64,000 bases of DNA from Gammaproteobacteria bacterium (GTDB taxonomy: Bacteria; Pseudomonadota; Gammaproteobacteria; DSM-19610), in NCBI GenBank assembly GCA_026197075.1, contig JAPHQV010000025.1, positions 186,001 through 250,000 of the forward strand. Reading direction: 5' to 3'. The position numbers were made by a program, and so were the translations under genes. Below the pieces are notes generated by a model. That model was not told the origin of the DNA and ran no database searches. It saw nothing but the letters and a program-made list of their open reading frames with translations. Shown one piece after another: positions 28,172-39,586 of this stretch. Each line of letters begins with the position of its first letter. Position 1 is the first letter of the stretch.

Positions 28172-30307
28172 TCATACCGCTCCATACTGTTCCGCCTGTC
28201 CCAGCCAGCGGCGGATCAGATGCGGCACATGGTCGGGATGTTGCTGCAGCAGCTGCTCCGCCACCCGTTCCACCGGTTCCAGCAGGGCCGCGTCGCGCAG
28301 CAGGTCGGCGATGTGGAATTGCGCCAGCCCGGTCTGGCGTGTGCCCAGTACCTCGCCGGGGCCGCGCAGCTCCAGGTCCTTCTGCGCCACCAGGAAACCG
28401 TCGTTGGTCTCGCGCATGGTATTGATGCGGACCTTGGCGGTGCGCGACAACGGTGTCTGGTAGAGCAGCACACAGCTGCTTTTGGCGGCGCCACGGCCCA
28501 CCCGGCCGCGCAGCTGGTGCAGCTGTGACAGGCCCAGACGCTCGGCGTTCTCGATGATCATCAGTGAGGCATTGGGCACGTCCACGCCCACCTCGATCAC
28601 CGTGGTGGCCACCAGCAGGTCCAGCTCGCGCTGCTGGAAGGCGCGCATGACGGCCTCCTTCTCCGCCGCCTTGAGGCGGCCATGTACCAGGCCGATGCGC
28701 AGTTCCGGCAGTTGCTCGCGCAGCAGTTCGGCGGTGTCGGCTGCGGCCTCGCACTGCAGCACTTCGGATTCCTCGATCAAGGTGCAGACCCAGTAGGCCT
28801 GGCGGCCGGCTGCACAGGCCTCGCGCACCCGTGCCATGACCTCCGGCCGGCGCGTGCCGGGAATGGCCACTGTCTGCACCGGCGTGCGGCCCGGCGGCAG
28901 CTCGTCGATGACCGAGCTGTCCAGATCCGCGTACAGGGTCATGGCCAGGGTGCGCGGAATGGGCGTCGCGGTCATGACCAGCTGATGGGGGTGCAGGCCG
29001 TTCTTGCGTCCCTTGTCGCGCAGGGCCAGGCGCTGGTGCACGCCGAAACGATGTTGTTCATCGACGACCACCAGCCCCAGGTGCGCAAAGGTCACCTCGT
29101 CCTGGAACAGGGCATGGGTGCCCACCACCAGTTGTGCCGTGCCGGACTCGATGGCCGTCAGGGTGGCACTGCGCGCCTTGCCCTTGATGCGGCCCGTAAG
29201 CCAGGCCACCGTAACGCCCAGCGGCTCCAGCCAGGCGGCGAAGTTACGATAGTGCTGTTCGGCCAGCAGTTCCGTCGGCGCCATTACCGCCGCCTGGCAG
29301 CCGGCCTCGATGGCCTGCAGCACGGCCACCGCGGCCACCAGCGTCTTGCCGGAACCCACGTCGCCCTGTACCAGGCGCAGCATGGGATGGGACTGGCGCA
29401 GGTCGCTCGCGATCTCCGCGCCGACGCGTCGTTGCGCCGCCGTGAGCTGGAAGGGCAGGTTCGCGAGCAGGGCAGCGCGCAGTGCACCATCGCCCTTCAG
29501 TACCGGTGCGTGCTGGGCACGTGCCTCGTGGCGTAGCCGCCGCAGGCTCAGGTGATGGGCCAGCAGTTCCTCGAAGGCCAGGCGTTGCTGGGCGGGATGC
29601 CGGCCCTCCAGCAACTGGGCCACGGAGGCCTCGGGCGGTGGACGGTGCACGTAGCGAATGGCCTCCGCCAGGCCGGTGAAGGGGAAACCGGTCAGCAATT
29701 CGGGCGGTAGCCAGTCGGGCAGCACCTGCTCGTGCGAACCTTCGAGGGCTTGCAGGGCCTGGTCGGCCAGGCGGCGCAGGGTCAGCTGATGCACGCCCTC
29801 GGTGGCGGGATAGACGGGCGTGAGGCTTTCTTCAACAGCGGGCGCGACCTCTTCCTCCAGGCGCTGGTATTCGGGGTGCACCATCTCCAGGGTCACGGCG
29901 CCGGGGCGCGCCTCGCCATAACAGCGGATGCGCGTGCCACGCTGGAAACCCTGCTGCTGCAGTTTGCTGAAATGGAAGAAGCGCAGGGTGAGCGCTCCGG
30001 TTCCGTCGCTGATGCGCACCAGCAACGAACGACGCTTGCCGAACTTCACCTCGGCCAGGTCCACCTGGCCTTCCACCACGGCCCACTGGCCGGCGCGCAG
30101 CGCGCCCATGGCCACCACCCGGGTGCGGTCCTCGTAGCGCAGCGGCAGGTGAAAGAGCAGGTCCTGTACCGTCTCCAGACCGAGCTTGTGCAGCTTGGGC
30201 GCGCTGCGCGGCCCGACGCCCTTCAGCGCGGTGACGGGAATGCGGTCGAGGCGGGTGGCGGGCGCGTCCATGGGCCGGGCACCGGAAGCTGACCGGGACT
30301 CAGCCAT
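28172..30307 (-). CDS. recG: ATP-dependent DNA helicase RecG
   Basis: A 711-residue superfamily 2 helicase that remodels stalled forks and Holliday junctions. An N-terminal wedge/OB domain is followed by Walker A in GDVGSGKT, the DEQH box in [10 protein letters not shown], and motif VI in QLRGRVGRG. The start at 30307 has GGAG four bases upstream and overlaps the ridA stop by eight bases; another Met lies 12 codons in (30271). Gene order spoT-ridA-recG resembles pseudomonads and relatives. Confidence 0.96.
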   Translation of the reverse strand: MAESRSASGARPMDAPATRLDRIPVTALKGVGPRSAPKLHKLGLETVQDLLFHLPLRYEDRTRVVAMGALRAGQWAVVEGQVDLAEVKFGKRRSLLVRISDGTGALTLRFFHFSKLQQQGFQRGTRIRCYGEARPGAVTLEMVHPEYQRLEEEVAPAVEESLTPVYPATEGVHQLTLRRLADQALQALEGSHEQVLPDWLPPELLTGFPFTGLAEAIRYVHRPPPEASVAQLLEGRHPAQQRLAFEELLAHHLSLRRLRHEARAQHAPVLKGDGALRAALLANLPFQLTAAQRRVGAEIASDLRQSHPMLRLVQGDVGSGKTLVAAVAVLQAIEAGCQAAVMAPTELLAEQHYRNFAAWLEPLGVTVAWLTGRIKGKARSATLTAIESGTAQLVVGTHALFQDEVTFAHLGLVVVDEQHRFGVHQRLALRDKGRKNGLHPHQLVMTATPIPRTLAMTLYADLDSSVIDELPPGRTPVQTVAIPGTRRPEVMARVREACAAGRQAYWVCTLIEESEVLQCEAAADTAELLREQLPELRIGLVHGRLKAAEKEAVMRAFQQRELDLLVATTVIEVGVDVPNASLMIIENAERLGLSQLHQLRGRVGRGAAKSSCVLLYQTPLSRTAKVRINTMRETNDGFLVAQKDLELRGPGEVLGTRQTGLAQFHIADLLRDAALLEPVERVAEQLLQQHPDHVPHLIRRWLGQAEQYGAV

Positions 30308-30686
30308 CCAGCTCCAGGATGGCATCCATCTCCACACCGGCACCGCGCGGCAGGGAAGCCACGCCGATGGCGGCCCGTGCCGGGTAGGGCTGCTGGAAAT
30401 ACTCGGCCATGATCTCGTTCACCAGCGGAAAGTGGGCGAGGTCGGTAAGGAAGATATTGAGCTTGGCGACATCGGCGAGACTGCCGCCGGCGGCCTGCGC
30501 CACGGCGGCGAGGTTGTCGAACACGCGGCGGATCTGCGCCTGCATATTGCCTTCCACCAGTTCCATGGTGTCGGGGACCAGCGGGATCTGGCCAGACATG
30601 TATACGGTGGAGCCGGTCTTCACCGCCTGGGAATAGGTGCCGATGGCCTGCGGGGCCTGGTCGGTATGGATGATTTCACGGGCCAT
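30300..30686 (-). CDS. ridA: Reactive intermediate deaminase RidA
   Basis: A 128-residue YjgF/YER057c/UK114 protein. Landmarks are [20 protein letters not shown] and the C-terminal arginine-containing [20 protein letters not shown]. RidA hydrolyses reactive enamines/imines such as 2-aminoacrylate made by PLP enzymes. AAGGAG lies six bases before the ATG at 30686. It sits between spoT and recG, a conserved position. Confidence 0.95.
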   Translation of the reverse strand: MAREIIHTDQAPQAIGTYSQAVKTGSTVYMSGQIPLVPDTMELVEGNMQAQIRRVFDNLAAVAQAAGGSLADVAKLNIFLTDLAHFPLVNEIMAEYFQQPYPARAAIGVASLPRGAGVEMDAILELDG

Positions 30687-30781
30687 GCCATGCTCCTTGA
30701 GGACTTTGTGGGCGCCATTGTGCCACAGGGCGGGGAATACGAAACACCGGTTGCGCAGCCTACCCTGTGCGCGGCCGTGCG

Positions 30782-30836
30782 CCTGTAGGAGCGGGCTCTG
30801 CCCGCGAACATTCGCGGCCAAGGCCGCTCCTACAGG
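30782..30836. repeat. REP-type palindrome, GTAGGAGCGG family
   Basis: Outer arms CCTGTAGGAGCGG (30782-30794) and CCGCTCCTACAGG (30824-30836) are perfect inverted repeats, and an inner CCGCGAA-CA-TTCGCGG hairpin lies between. It resembles the REP sequences typical of Pseudomonas and relatives. Related copies are at 45038-45070 and 61061-61083 in this window. It occupies the spoT-ridA gap. Confidence 0.85.
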
Positions 30837-30860
30837 GTGGGCACGAGGAATGACAGACCC

Positions 30861-33029
30861 CTACCGCCGCCCCCGGCTGATGCGCATCACCTCGGGGATG
30901 TTGCGCACCCTGCGCATGACCCGCGCCAGGTGCTGACGGTCACGCACCAGGATGGTGAAGCTCATGCTGGTGTCGAGGCCGTCACGCTCCTCGATGGAGA
31001 CGTTCTCGATATTGGAGCCGGTCTCGGAGATGGCGGCGGCGATGGTGGCCAGCACGCCGCGCTGGTTCATCACTTCCATGCGTACATCGGCAGCGTACTC
31101 ACCGCCCACATTCGGTTCCCAGGCCACGTCCACCCACTTGTCCGGGCGGTCGCGCAGTTCCATCAGGTTGTTGCAGCCTTCACGGTGGATCACCAGGCCG
31201 CGACCGGCGCTGATGAAGCCGACGATCTTGTCGCCGGGGATGGGATGGCAGCAGCGCGGGAAATTGACCACCATCCCTTCGGTGCCGCGGATGGCGAGCG
31301 GGAGGGTGGTGCCGGTGGAGGTGGAGACGGCCGTCTGCCCGCCCTCCGCGCTTTGCGCGGCGAGCAGGCTGCGTGCCACCAGGGCGGCGGTGCGGTTGCC
31401 CATGCCGATGTCCACGAACAGATCCTCGGGCCGGGCGATATTGCACTCCTGCAGCAGCTGCGTCCATTGTTCCTCCTGCAGTGCATCGAGGGACATGCCC
31501 TGGCCGGCCATGGCCTTTTCCAGTAGTCGCCGGCCCAGGCTTTCCGCCTCGTTCTGCTTGAGGTTCTTGAGGTAGGCACGCACGTTGGAGCGGGCCTTGG
31601 CGGTGACAACGTAGTTGAGCCAGGCGGGATTGGGATGGGCGCCGGGCGCGGTGATGACTTCAACGGTCTGGCCGTTGAGCAGCGGCGTGCGCAGCGGCGA
31701 CAGGCGTCGGTCGATCTTGGTGGCGATGCAGGTATTGCCGACATCGGTGTGCACTGCATAGGCGAAGTCCACGGCGGTGGCGCCGCGCGGCAGGTTCATG
31801 ATGTCGCCGGCGGGCGTGAACACGTAGACCTCGTCGGGGAACAGGTCGATCTTGACGTTCTCGAGGAACTCCAGTGAATTGCCCGCCTTCTGTTGCATCT
31901 CCAGCAGTCCGCGCAGCCATTCGCGGGCGCGTGTGGCGGCGCTGTTGCTGCTGCCATCGCCGGTCTTGTACAGCCAGTGGGCGGCAATACCCGCCTCGGC
32001 GACGCGGTCCATGTCCTCGGTGCGGATCTGCGCCTCGATGGGCACGCCGTAGGGGCCGAACAGCACCGTGTGCAGCGACTGGTAGCCGTTGGCCTTTGGG
32101 ATGGCGATGTAATCCTTGAAGCGGCCGGGCACCGGCTTGTAGAGATTGTGCATCATGCCCAGCACCCGGTAGCAGTCGTCCACCCGCGCAACCCGGATGC
32201 GGAAGGCATAGACATCCATGACCTCGGAGAAGGACAGGGACTTGCCGCGCATCTTTTTATAAAGGCTGTAGAGATGCTTTTCGCGGCTGGAGATGCTGCA
32301 GTTCATGTGCTCCTGCTCGAGCCGGTTGCGGATGGCCGATTCGATCTTGTTGAGGATCTCCTTGCGGTTGCCGCGCGCCTTGCGCACCGCCTCGCGCAGC
32401 ACCCGGTAGCGCACCGGGTACATGGCCTCGAAACCCAGTTCTTCCAATTCCAGACGCATGGCGTTGATGCCGAGGCGATTGGCGATGGGGGCGTAGATGT
32501 CGAGGGTCTCGCGGGCGATGCGGCGGCGCTTGTCGGGACGCATGACACCCAGGGTGCGCATGTTGTGCAGGCGGTCGGCGAGTTTCACCAGGATGACGCG
32601 GATGTCGCGCACCATGGCCAGCATCATCTTGCGGAAGTTTTCCGCCTGGGCCTCGGCCTTGCTCTCGAAGCTGATCTGGGTGAGCTTGGATACCCCGTCC
32701 ACCAGTTCGGCCACTTCCTCGCCGAACAGGCGCGCCACCGTTTCCTTGGAGCTCTGGGTGTCCTCGATCACATCATGGAGGATGGCCGCCATGATGCTCT
32801 GGTGGTCCATGTGCATCTCGGCGAGGATCTGCGCCACGGCGATGGGGTGGTAGATGTAGGGTTCGCCGGACTTGCGGTGCTGGCCTTCGTGGGCCTCGGC
32901 GCTGAACAGGTAGGCGCGGTAGACGTCCTGCACCTGGTCAGGTTCCAGGTAGGTCTCCAGGCTGCGGCACAGGTCGCTGATCAGAAAGCGCGGCTTGTCC
33001 TCATGCAGACGTTCCGGTTCCCCTGTCAT
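30861..33029 (-). CDS. spoT: Bifunctional (p)ppGpp synthetase/hydrolase SpoT
   Basis: A 722-residue RSH protein. The N-terminal HD hydrolase is intact with AAILHDVIEDT, the synthetase domain has KANGYQSLHTVLFGP, and TGS and C-terminal ACT domains follow. An intact HD motif argues for SpoT rather than RelA. It adjusts the alarmone ppGpp during starvation. Placement next to rpoZ (145 bases) matches E. coli, and omega is a ppGpp-binding subunit of RNA polymerase. The start at 33029 is the first Met consistent with family length. Confidence 0.96.
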   Translation of the reverse strand: MTGEPERLHEDKPRFLISDLCRSLETYLEPDQVQDVYRAYLFSAEAHEGQHRKSGEPYIYHPIAVAQILAEMHMDHQSIMAAILHDVIEDTQSSKETVARLFGEEVAELVDGVSKLTQISFESKAEAQAENFRKMMLAMVRDIRVILVKLADRLHNMRTLGVMRPDKRRRIARETLDIYAPIANRLGINAMRLELEELGFEAMYPVRYRVLREAVRKARGNRKEILNKIESAIRNRLEQEHMNCSISSREKHLYSLYKKMRGKSLSFSEVMDVYAFRIRVARVDDCYRVLGMMHNLYKPVPGRFKDYIAIPKANGYQSLHTVLFGPYGVPIEAQIRTEDMDRVAEAGIAAHWLYKTGDGSSNSAATRAREWLRGLLEMQQKAGNSLEFLENVKIDLFPDEVYVFTPAGDIMNLPRGATAVDFAYAVHTDVGNTCIATKIDRRLSPLRTPLLNGQTVEVITAPGAHPNPAWLNYVVTAKARSNVRAYLKNLKQNEAESLGRRLLEKAMAGQGMSLDALQEEQWTQLLQECNIARPEDLFVDIGMGNRTAALVARSLLAAQSAEGGQTAVSTSTGTTLPLAIRGTEGMVVNFPRCCHPIPGDKIVGFISAGRGLVIHREGCNNLMELRDRPDKWVDVAWEPNVGGEYAADVRMEVMNQRGVLATIAAAISETGSNIENVSIEERDGLDTSMSFTILVRDRQHLARVMRRVRNIPEVMRISRGRR

Positions 33030-33174
33030 CGCGGCCCTGTTCCTGTCCTCGTGGTAGTGGCGCGCCAGGTTGGTGCGGCCATGGTTCGAGGGACCCATCA
33101 TAGGGTAAACCCGTTCACTGCAACACCGGTCATGGAGGGGCTGGCCCGGGCGGTGGACCCGGGTCGGGGAAGGC

Positions 33175-33459
33175 TTATTCGGCGGGCGGGGCGGCCGGGG
33201 GTTCCTGGTCGAGGTCCAGGTCGGCGGCCAGGTCAAGGACGATCTCCGGCTCTTCGCGGACGGGCTCGTCGAGGATCGCGGGGCCGACATGGCCCTCGGC
33301 GATCTCGCGCAGGGCGGCCACGGTGGGCTTGTCGTTTTCCCAGGCTACGAAGGGCTCGGCGCCATTGGCGAGTTGGCGGGCGCGCTTGGTGGACACCAGC
33401 ACCAGCTGAAAGCGGTTATCAACGTTTTCCAGGCAATCTTCTACGGTAATACGGGCCAT
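33175..33459 (-). CDS. rpoZ: RNA polymerase omega subunit
   Basis: A 94-residue omega subunit beginning [20 protein letters not shown] and continuing with RARQL and an ALREIAEG stretch. It stabilises the beta' subunit and forms a ppGpp site in proteobacteria. The C-terminal tail from about residue 64 is acidic and Pro/Ala-rich, as is common. It lies between gmk and spoT. Confidence 0.96.
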   Translation of the reverse strand: MARITVEDCLENVDNRFQLVLVSTKRARQLANGAEPFVAWENDKPTVAALREIAEGHVGPAILDEPVREEPEIVLDLAADLDLDQEPPAAPPAE

Positions 33460-33511
33460 ATTCCACCTGAGTTCGGGTCTGTGCAGCGGGCCGCAGAGTG
33501 TAACCGAATCG

Positions 33512-34186
<675 letters not shown>

Positions 34187-35053
34187 TTATTCCACATTCT
34201 GCACCTGCTCCCGCATCTGCTCGATCAGTACCTTGAGCTCCACCGCGGTGCGGGTGGTGTCGGTATCGGCGGACTTGGAGCCCAGGGTGTTGGCCTCGCG
34301 GTTGAATTCCTGCATGAGGAAATCCAGCCGTCGGCCCACGGGTTCCGGTCGCTCCAGCACCCGGCGTACCTCGGCGATGTGGCCCTCCAGGCGGTCCAGC
34401 TCCTCGTCCACATCCATTTTCTGGGCCAGGAACACCAGTTCCTGTTCCAGCCGGTCCTGGTCCACCTGGGCCTGCAGTTCCGCCAGCCGGGCGCCGAGCT
34501 TGTCGCGCAGGCGGGCCCGTACCTGGGGCAACCGGGCCCGCTCCGCGGCCACCAGTTCCTCCATGGTGGCACAGCGGCTGGTCAGCAGCTCGTGGATCTG
34601 CGCGCCTTCGCGTTCACGGGTGGCGCGCAATTCCTCCAGGGCCTGGTCCAGCAGGTCGCCGGCGGCCTCGGCCAGGGGGGTGAGGTCGCGCTCGGTGTCG
34701 CGCTGCACGCCAGGCCAGCGCAGCAATTCCAGGGGATTCAGGGGCTGGATCTGGCCGAGCTGGGCGGCGAGCTCGGCACAGGCGCGCCCCACCCGTTCCA
34801 CCGCCTCCGGATCGAGCTGCAGCGGGGCGTTGGTGTCGGCGGCGGGACGGTAACGCAGGCTGCAGTCCACCTTGCCCCGGCCCAGGGCCCGGCCCACCCG
34901 TTCCCGTACCGCCGGCTCCAGGCCGCGCAGTTCCTCGGGCAGCCGCAGGCTGACTTCCAGGTAACGATGGTTGACGGAGCGCAATTCCCAGGCGAGGGCG
35001 CCGAGATCGGTGTCCGCTTCGGCGCGGGCGAAGGCGGTCATGCTGCGGATCAT
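34187..35053 (-). CDS. yicC: YicC family endoribonuclease
   Basis: A 288-residue protein starting MIRSMTAFARAEAD and ending with LMQEFNREANTLGSKS and an ELKVLIEQMREQVQNVE tail, all typical of YicC. E. coli YicC has been described as an endoribonuclease. It is the first gene of the yicC-gmk-rpoZ-spoT group and diverges from the kinase gene across 102 bases. Confidence 0.93.
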   Translation of the reverse strand: MIRSMTAFARAEADTDLGALAWELRSVNHRYLEVSLRLPEELRGLEPAVRERVGRALGRGKVDCSLRYRPAADTNAPLQLDPEAVERVGRACAELAAQLGQIQPLNPLELLRWPGVQRDTERDLTPLAEAAGDLLDQALEELRATREREGAQIHELLTSRCATMEELVAAERARLPQVRARLRDKLGARLAELQAQVDQDRLEQELVFLAQKMDVDEELDRLEGHIAEVRRVLERPEPVGRRLDFLMQEFNREANTLGSKSADTDTTRTAVELKVLIEQMREQVQNVE

Positions 35054-35155
35054 CTCAAGTCCCTCATTCCGCTGGCCGATGAAGAGGGAATGGTAAGCCT
35101 TCCCGGGCGTCCAGGGAACCGGGCCCGGCCCCGGTCGCGCCCGCTACGGAGTTTC

Positions 35156-36097
35156 ATGAGCAAGTCACTGCAAAGTCTGCCCGCCGGCACCGAACTGGAC
35201 GGCTATCGTTTCGAGCGTGTGCTGGGCGGCGGCGGTTTCAGCATCGTCTACCTGGGCACCGAGCTGGCCAATGGCCAGGTGGTGGTCATCAAGGAGTACC
35301 TGCCCACCCGGCTGGCCGAGCGCGACGCCGCCGGCCAGGTCGTGCCCCTGGGCGAGGCGGAGGCGGACAAGCTCAATCGCGGCCGTAAGCTGTTCTTCCA
35401 GGAGGCCAGCACCCTGGCCAACCTCAAACACGCGAACATCGTACAGGTACTCAACTTCTTCCAGGACAACGGCACGGTGTACATGGTCATGCCCTTCGAG
35501 GAGGGCAAGAACCTGCAGGATTACCTGCAGGCGCGCAAGGGCCGGCTCAGCGAGCGTTTTCTGCGCACCGTGTTCCCGCCCCTGCTGGACGGGCTTGCGC
35601 TGCTGCATTCGCGCGATATCCTCCACCTGGACATCAAGCCCGGCAACATCCATATTCGGCCTGGCGGTCAACCGCTGTTACTGGACTTCGGCGCCGTTCA
35701 CGGCTTTGGTGAAAGCCGGCGGGCGCAGCCGGGCCAGGTGATCAGTCCCGGTTTCTCGCCCGTGGAGCAGTATGAGCCCAATGGCTACGTGGGTCCCTGG
35801 ACGGACATCTATGCCATTGGCGCCACCATGCGGGCCTGTATCGAGGGCCGCGCCCCGGTCGACGCCCGCGAGCGGCGCGTGCGTGACGAGCTCAAACCCG
35901 CCAGCCTGGCCTTTCGCAAACGTTATTCGGACGAATTGCTGCAGGCCATCGACTGGGCCATGGAGGTGGATCCCTTGTTGCGTCCCCAGAATGTCGCCAC
36001 CCTGCAGGAGCTGTTGCGCAAGGAAGTGGAGCCGCCGGCGGATGAGCCGGCCTCGACCCTGGGCAAACTGGCCAGCACCCTGCTGGGCAAGAGCTGA
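35156..36097 (+). CDS. Hanks-type Ser/Thr protein kinase
   Basis: A 313-residue cytoplasmic protein kinase without membrane helix or PASTA repeats. The Gly-rich loop GGGGFS is at 24-29, the ATP lysine is Lys46, the catalytic loop HLDIKPGN is at 157-164 (Asp159) and DFG is at 177-179. SPGFSPVEQY forms the P+1/APE-like region. A PP2C phosphatase gene follows after 17 bases, so the two form a reversible phosphorylation pair. Substrates are unknown, and no type VI secretion genes are nearby. GGAG lies five bases before the ATG. Confidence 0.9.
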   Translation: MSKSLQSLPAGTELDGYRFERVLGGGGFSIVYLGTELANGQVVVIKEYLPTRLAERDAAGQVVPLGEAEADKLNRGRKLFFQEASTLANLKHANIVQVLNFFQDNGTVYMVMPFEEGKNLQDYLQARKGRLSERFLRTVFPPLLDGLALLHSRDILHLDIKPGNIHIRPGGQPLLLDFGAVHGFGESRRAQPGQVISPGFSPVEQYEPNGYVGPWTDIYAIGATMRACIEGRAPVDARERRVRDELKPASLAFRKRYSDELLQAIDWAMEVDPLLRPQNVATLQELLRKEVEPPADEPASTLGKLASTLLGKS

Positions 36098-36114
36098 GCG
36101 ACGGTAGCCGGGCG

Positions 36115-36984
36115 ATGCGCTACCAGTACGCACTGACCAACCGCCTCGGGAATCGCGCCAGCAACCAGGATCGTTGTGTCATCCGCCATGGCGAGGAGCG
36201 CGCCCTGCTGGTGGTGGCCGACGGCATGGGAGGTCACGCACGGGGCGACCTGGCGGCGCAGACGACGGTGGACACCCTGAGTCGCCTGTTTCGCGAGCAG
36301 GACGGCCCCATCCCGAACCCGCAAGCCTTCCTGGATCGCGCCCTGGCGCGTGCCCATGAGCAGGTGGTACGGGTGGGCCAGGCCCAGCAGCCGCCCATCG
36401 AGCCGCGCACCACCTGCGTGGCCTGCCTGGTACAGGGCTGCTCCGCCTGGTGGGCCCACGTGGGTGACAGCCGCCTGTACCTGCTGCGCGAAGGCCAGTT
36501 GCTGCTGCGCACCCGTGACCACGCCTATGTGGAGGAACTGTTGCAGCGTGGCGAGATCAGCGAGGCCGAGGCCCGTCATCACCCCATGCGCAACAGTGTG
36601 AGCCAGTGCCTGGGTGGCAGCAGCAGCCTGCCCGAGGCCAGTTTCGGCCAGCTCGACGAATTGCACCGTGATGACTGCCTGCTGCTGTGTTCAGACGGCC
36701 TGTGGGCGGCCTTGCCCGAAAACCTGCTCCTGACCCTCTACGACAAGCCGGACCTCAACCGGGCGCTGGAGAAACTCGCCGAGGACGCCGAGCATGCCAG
36801 TTATCCGCGCAGCGACAACATCAGCGCCGTCGCCCTGCGCTGGCTGGAGCACAAGGCGGCGCGGCCCGACCCCGAGCCCGCGCGCGAGCAGGCGGAGCCC
36901 CGCGACCCCCTCGATGCCGCCATCGACGAGATCCAGCGCGCCATCGCTGAATATGGCGGTGAGCTGGAGCCCGGGCGCAAATAG
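36115..36984 (+). CDS. PP2C-family Ser/Thr protein phosphatase
   Basis: A 289-residue metal-dependent phosphatase. Conserved metal-binding elements are visible: NQDR with Asp19, VVADGMGGH with Asp36, [17 protein letters not shown] and the final SDNISAV. The C-terminal 40 residues are acidic and Pro-rich. It should reverse phosphorylation by the kinase encoded just upstream. rph begins 70 bases later; TATACT near 37011 is a possible -10 for it. Confidence 0.92.
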   Translation: MRYQYALTNRLGNRASNQDRCVIRHGEERALLVVADGMGGHARGDLAAQTTVDTLSRLFREQDGPIPNPQAFLDRALARAHEQVVRVGQAQQPPIEPRTTCVACLVQGCSAWWAHVGDSRLYLLREGQLLLRTRDHAYVEELLQRGEISEAEARHHPMRNSVSQCLGGSSSLPEASFGQLDELHRDDCLLLCSDGLWAALPENLLLTLYDKPDLNRALEKLAEDAEHASYPRSDNISAVALRWLEHKAARPDPEPAREQAEPRDPLDAAIDEIQRAIAEYGGELEPGRK

Positions 36985-37054
36985 CCGCCGTTCCCCGCGA
37001 CACGATCCGTTATACTGGGCGGGTTTTCATCATGCCGCCCCGAAGGATATCCCC

Positions 37055-37771
37055 ATGCGTCCCAGCGAACGCGCGCCCGATGCCATGCGCTCCGTCAAGA
37101 TCACCCGTCACTACACCAAGCATGCCGAGGGTTCGGTACTCATCGAGTTCGGGGATACCAAGGTGTTGTGTACCGCCTCGGTGGAGGAACGGGTACCGGG
37201 CTTCCTGCGTGGCAAGGGCCAGGGCTGGATCACCGCCGAGTACGGCATGCTGCCCCGTTCCACCGGCAGCCGCATGGACCGCGAGGCGGCGCGTGGCAAG
37301 CAGGGCGGGCGCACCATGGAGATCCAGCGCCTGATCGGCCGTTCCCTGCGGGCTGTGGCGGACCTGAAGGCTCTGGGCGAGCGCAGCATCACCATCGACT
37401 GCGATGTCATCCAGGCCGATGGCGGCACCCGTACCGCGAGCATCACCGGCGGTTACGTGGCGCTGGCCGATGCCGTTGCCCACTTGCGTAAGGAGGGCCT
37501 GATCAGCAGCGATCCCCTGCGTCAGTACGTGGGCTCCGTCTCGGTGGGCATCTACCAGGGCACGCCGGTACTGGACCTGGACTATGCCGAGGACTGTAAT
37601 GCCGAGACGGACATGAACGTGGTCATGAACGATGCCGGCCAGTTCATCGAGGTGCAGGGTACGGCGGAAGGACACCCCTTCTCCCAGGACGAACTGAACG
37701 CCATGCTGACGCTGGCCAAGAAGGGCATCGGCGAACTGATCGAACGGCAGCGGGCGGCGCTGGCGGAATGA
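37055..37771 (+). CDS. rph: Ribonuclease PH
   Basis: A 238-residue phosphorolytic exoribonuclease that trims tRNA 3' ends. Landmarks are [20 protein letters not shown], the [16 protein letters not shown] stretch and [18 protein letters not shown]. The start at 37055 follows GAAGGA at a suitable distance. It overlaps rdgB by four bases (ATGA), a widely conserved pairing. The reading frame appears intact. Confidence 0.96.
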   Translation: MRPSERAPDAMRSVKITRHYTKHAEGSVLIEFGDTKVLCTASVEERVPGFLRGKGQGWITAEYGMLPRSTGSRMDREAARGKQGGRTMEIQRLIGRSLRAVADLKALGERSITIDCDVIQADGGTRTASITGGYVALADAVAHLRKEGLISSDPLRQYVGSVSVGIYQGTPVLDLDYAEDCNAETDMNVVMNDAGQFIEVQGTAEGHPFSQDELNAMLTLAKKGIGELIERQRAALAE

Positions 37772-38379
37772 GCAGGATCGTGCTTGCCAGCAATAACCCG
37801 GGCAAGGTGCGGGAGTTCAACGAACTGCTGGCCGGCGCGGAACTGCAGGTGGTGCCGCAGTCGGAATTCGGCGTGCCCGAAATCGAGGAAACCGGCCTGA
37901 CCTTCGTGGAGAATGCCATCCTCAAGGCGCGCAATGCCACCGCTCACACCGGCCTGCCCGCCATCGCCGACGACTCGGGCCTGGAGGTGGACGCCCTGCA
38001 TGGTGCGCCGGGCATTTACTCGGCGCGCTATGCTGGCACCGGTGCCGACGACGAAGCGAACCTGCGCAAGTTGCTCGTCACATTGCAGGACGTCGCGGAG
38101 ACGCAACGCACGGCACGTTTCCAGTGCCTGATGGTGTACCTGCAGCACGAACTGGATCCCACACCACTGATCTTTCAGGGTACCTGGGAAGGGCGCATCC
38201 TGTTCGAACCCCGGGGCGACAACGGTTTCGGCTACGACCCGGTGTTCTACGTACCGGAACAGGATTGCGCCTCCGCCGAGCTGCCGCCGGAGGTGAAGAA
38301 CCGGCTCAGCCACCGCGGCCAGGCCCTGCGGGCGCTGGTGGCAGCGTTGAAGTCGGGGGTTAGAGACTTCGTATTGTGA
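37768..38379 (+). CDS. rdgB: dITP/XTP pyrophosphatase (RdgB/HAM1)
   Basis: A 203-residue Ham1-like nucleotide pyrophosphatase. The N-terminal [10 protein letters not shown] binding loop, the [10 protein letters not shown] motif and the [11 protein letters not shown] signature are all present. It removes non-canonical purine nucleotides such as dITP before they enter DNA. It is coupled to rph by a four-base overlap and followed by hemW after 25 bases. Confidence 0.96.
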   Translation: MSRIVLASNNPGKVREFNELLAGAELQVVPQSEFGVPEIEETGLTFVENAILKARNATAHTGLPAIADDSGLEVDALHGAPGIYSARYAGTGADDEANLRKLLVTLQDVAETQRTARFQCLMVYLQHELDPTPLIFQGTWEGRILFEPRGDNGFGYDPVFYVPEQDCASAELPPEVKNRLSHRGQALRALVAALKSGVRDFVL

Positions 38380-38404
38380 TCACCGAAAAGGGGCTGTTAC
38401 ACCC

Positions 38405-39586
38405 ATGACCCCCATGTTCCACTTCACCTCCACCCCGCCGCTGGCGCTCTACATCCACATCCCCTGGTGTGTGCGCAAATGCCCCTATTGTGATTTCAAT
38501 TCCCACGAAGCGAAGTCGGGCCTGCCGGAGCGCGAGTACGTGGCGGCATTGTTGCGCGACCTGGAGCAGGAACTGCCGGCGGTGTGGGGTCGCGTGGTGG
38601 ACACGGTGTTCATCGGCGGTGGCACGCCGAGCCTGTTTTCGCCGGAAAGTATCGATGCCCTGCTGGCCGGGGTGCGGGCACGCGTGACCCTGAAGCCGGA
38701 TGCGGAAATCACCCTGGAGGCCAACCCCGGGACCCTGGAGCAGGGTCGCTTCGCCGAGTTTCGTGCCGCCGGCATCAATCGCCTGTCCATCGGCGTGCAG
38801 AGTTTTCGCGATGACGCATTGGAGCGCATCGGCCGCATCCACGACCGGCGTGCCGCCATCCGCGCCGCCGAGGCCGCCCACGACGCGGGCCTGGACAATT
38901 TCAATTTGGACCTGATGTTCGGCCTGCCGGACCAGACCCTGGGCCAGGCGCTGGAGGACCTGCGCACCGCCGTGGCCCTGGAGCCGGCCCATCTGTCCTG
39001 GTACCAGCTCACCATCGAGCCCAATACCTGGTTCGCCCACCACCCGCCGTTATTGCCCGACGACGATGCCCTGTGGGAGATGCAGGAACAGGGCCAGGTG
39101 CAACTGGCGCAGGCTGGCTATACTCAGTATGAGATCTCCGCCTATGCCCGCGACGGGCGCCAGTGCCGCCACAATCTTCATTACTGGCGCTTCCACGACT
39201 ACCTGGGCATCGGTGCCGGTGCCCACGGCAAGATCACCGATGCCCAGGCGCAACGCATCCGGCGGCGTTGGAAGCAGAAACACCCACAGCGTTACCTGGA
39301 GCAGGTCGGCAGCGAGGCCGTGCTCGGCGGGGTCTCGGAGCTGACGCCCGCCGACGCGCGCTTCGATTTTGCCCTGAACCTGTTCCGGCTCCACGAAGGC
39401 ACCGACCGGGCGGCCTTCACGGCCACTACCGGCCTGCCCCCGGACTACCTGCAGGCACCCCTTGAACGGGCCCTGGAGTTGGGGCTGCTGGAGGAGAGCC
39501 GGGAGCGGATCCAGACCACGGAGCAGGGACGGCGTTTTCTCAACGACTTGCTGGCGCTGTTCCTGCCGGAGGAGAAGGAAACATGA
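38405..39586 (+). CDS. hemW: Radical SAM heme chaperone HemW
   Basis: A 393-residue radical SAM protein with the cluster motif Cys22-x3-Cys26-x2-Cys29 in CVRKCPYCDFNS, followed by FIGGGTPSLF and LEANPGTLEQGRF. HemW-like proteins lack the extra conserved residues of oxygen-independent coproporphyrinogen oxidase (HemN) and bind heme for insertion into respiratory enzymes. The rdgB-hemW order is conserved in proteobacteria. It overlaps the next small gene by four bases. Confidence 0.93.
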   Translation: MTPMFHFTSTPPLALYIHIPWCVRKCPYCDFNSHEAKSGLPEREYVAALLRDLEQELPAVWGRVVDTVFIGGGTPSLFSPESIDALLAGVRARVTLKPDAEITLEANPGTLEQGRFAEFRAAGINRLSIGVQSFRDDALERIGRIHDRRAAIRAAEAAHDAGLDNFNLDLMFGLPDQTLGQALEDLRTAVALEPAHLSWYQLTIEPNTWFAHHPPLLPDDDALWEMQEQGQVQLAQAGYTQYEISAYARDGRQCRHNLHYWRFHDYLGIGAGAHGKITDAQAQRIRRRWKQKHPQRYLEQVGSEAVLGGVSELTPADARFDFALNLFRLHEGTDRAAFTATTGLPPDYLQAPLERALELGLLEESRERIQTTEQGRRFLNDLLALFLPEEKET

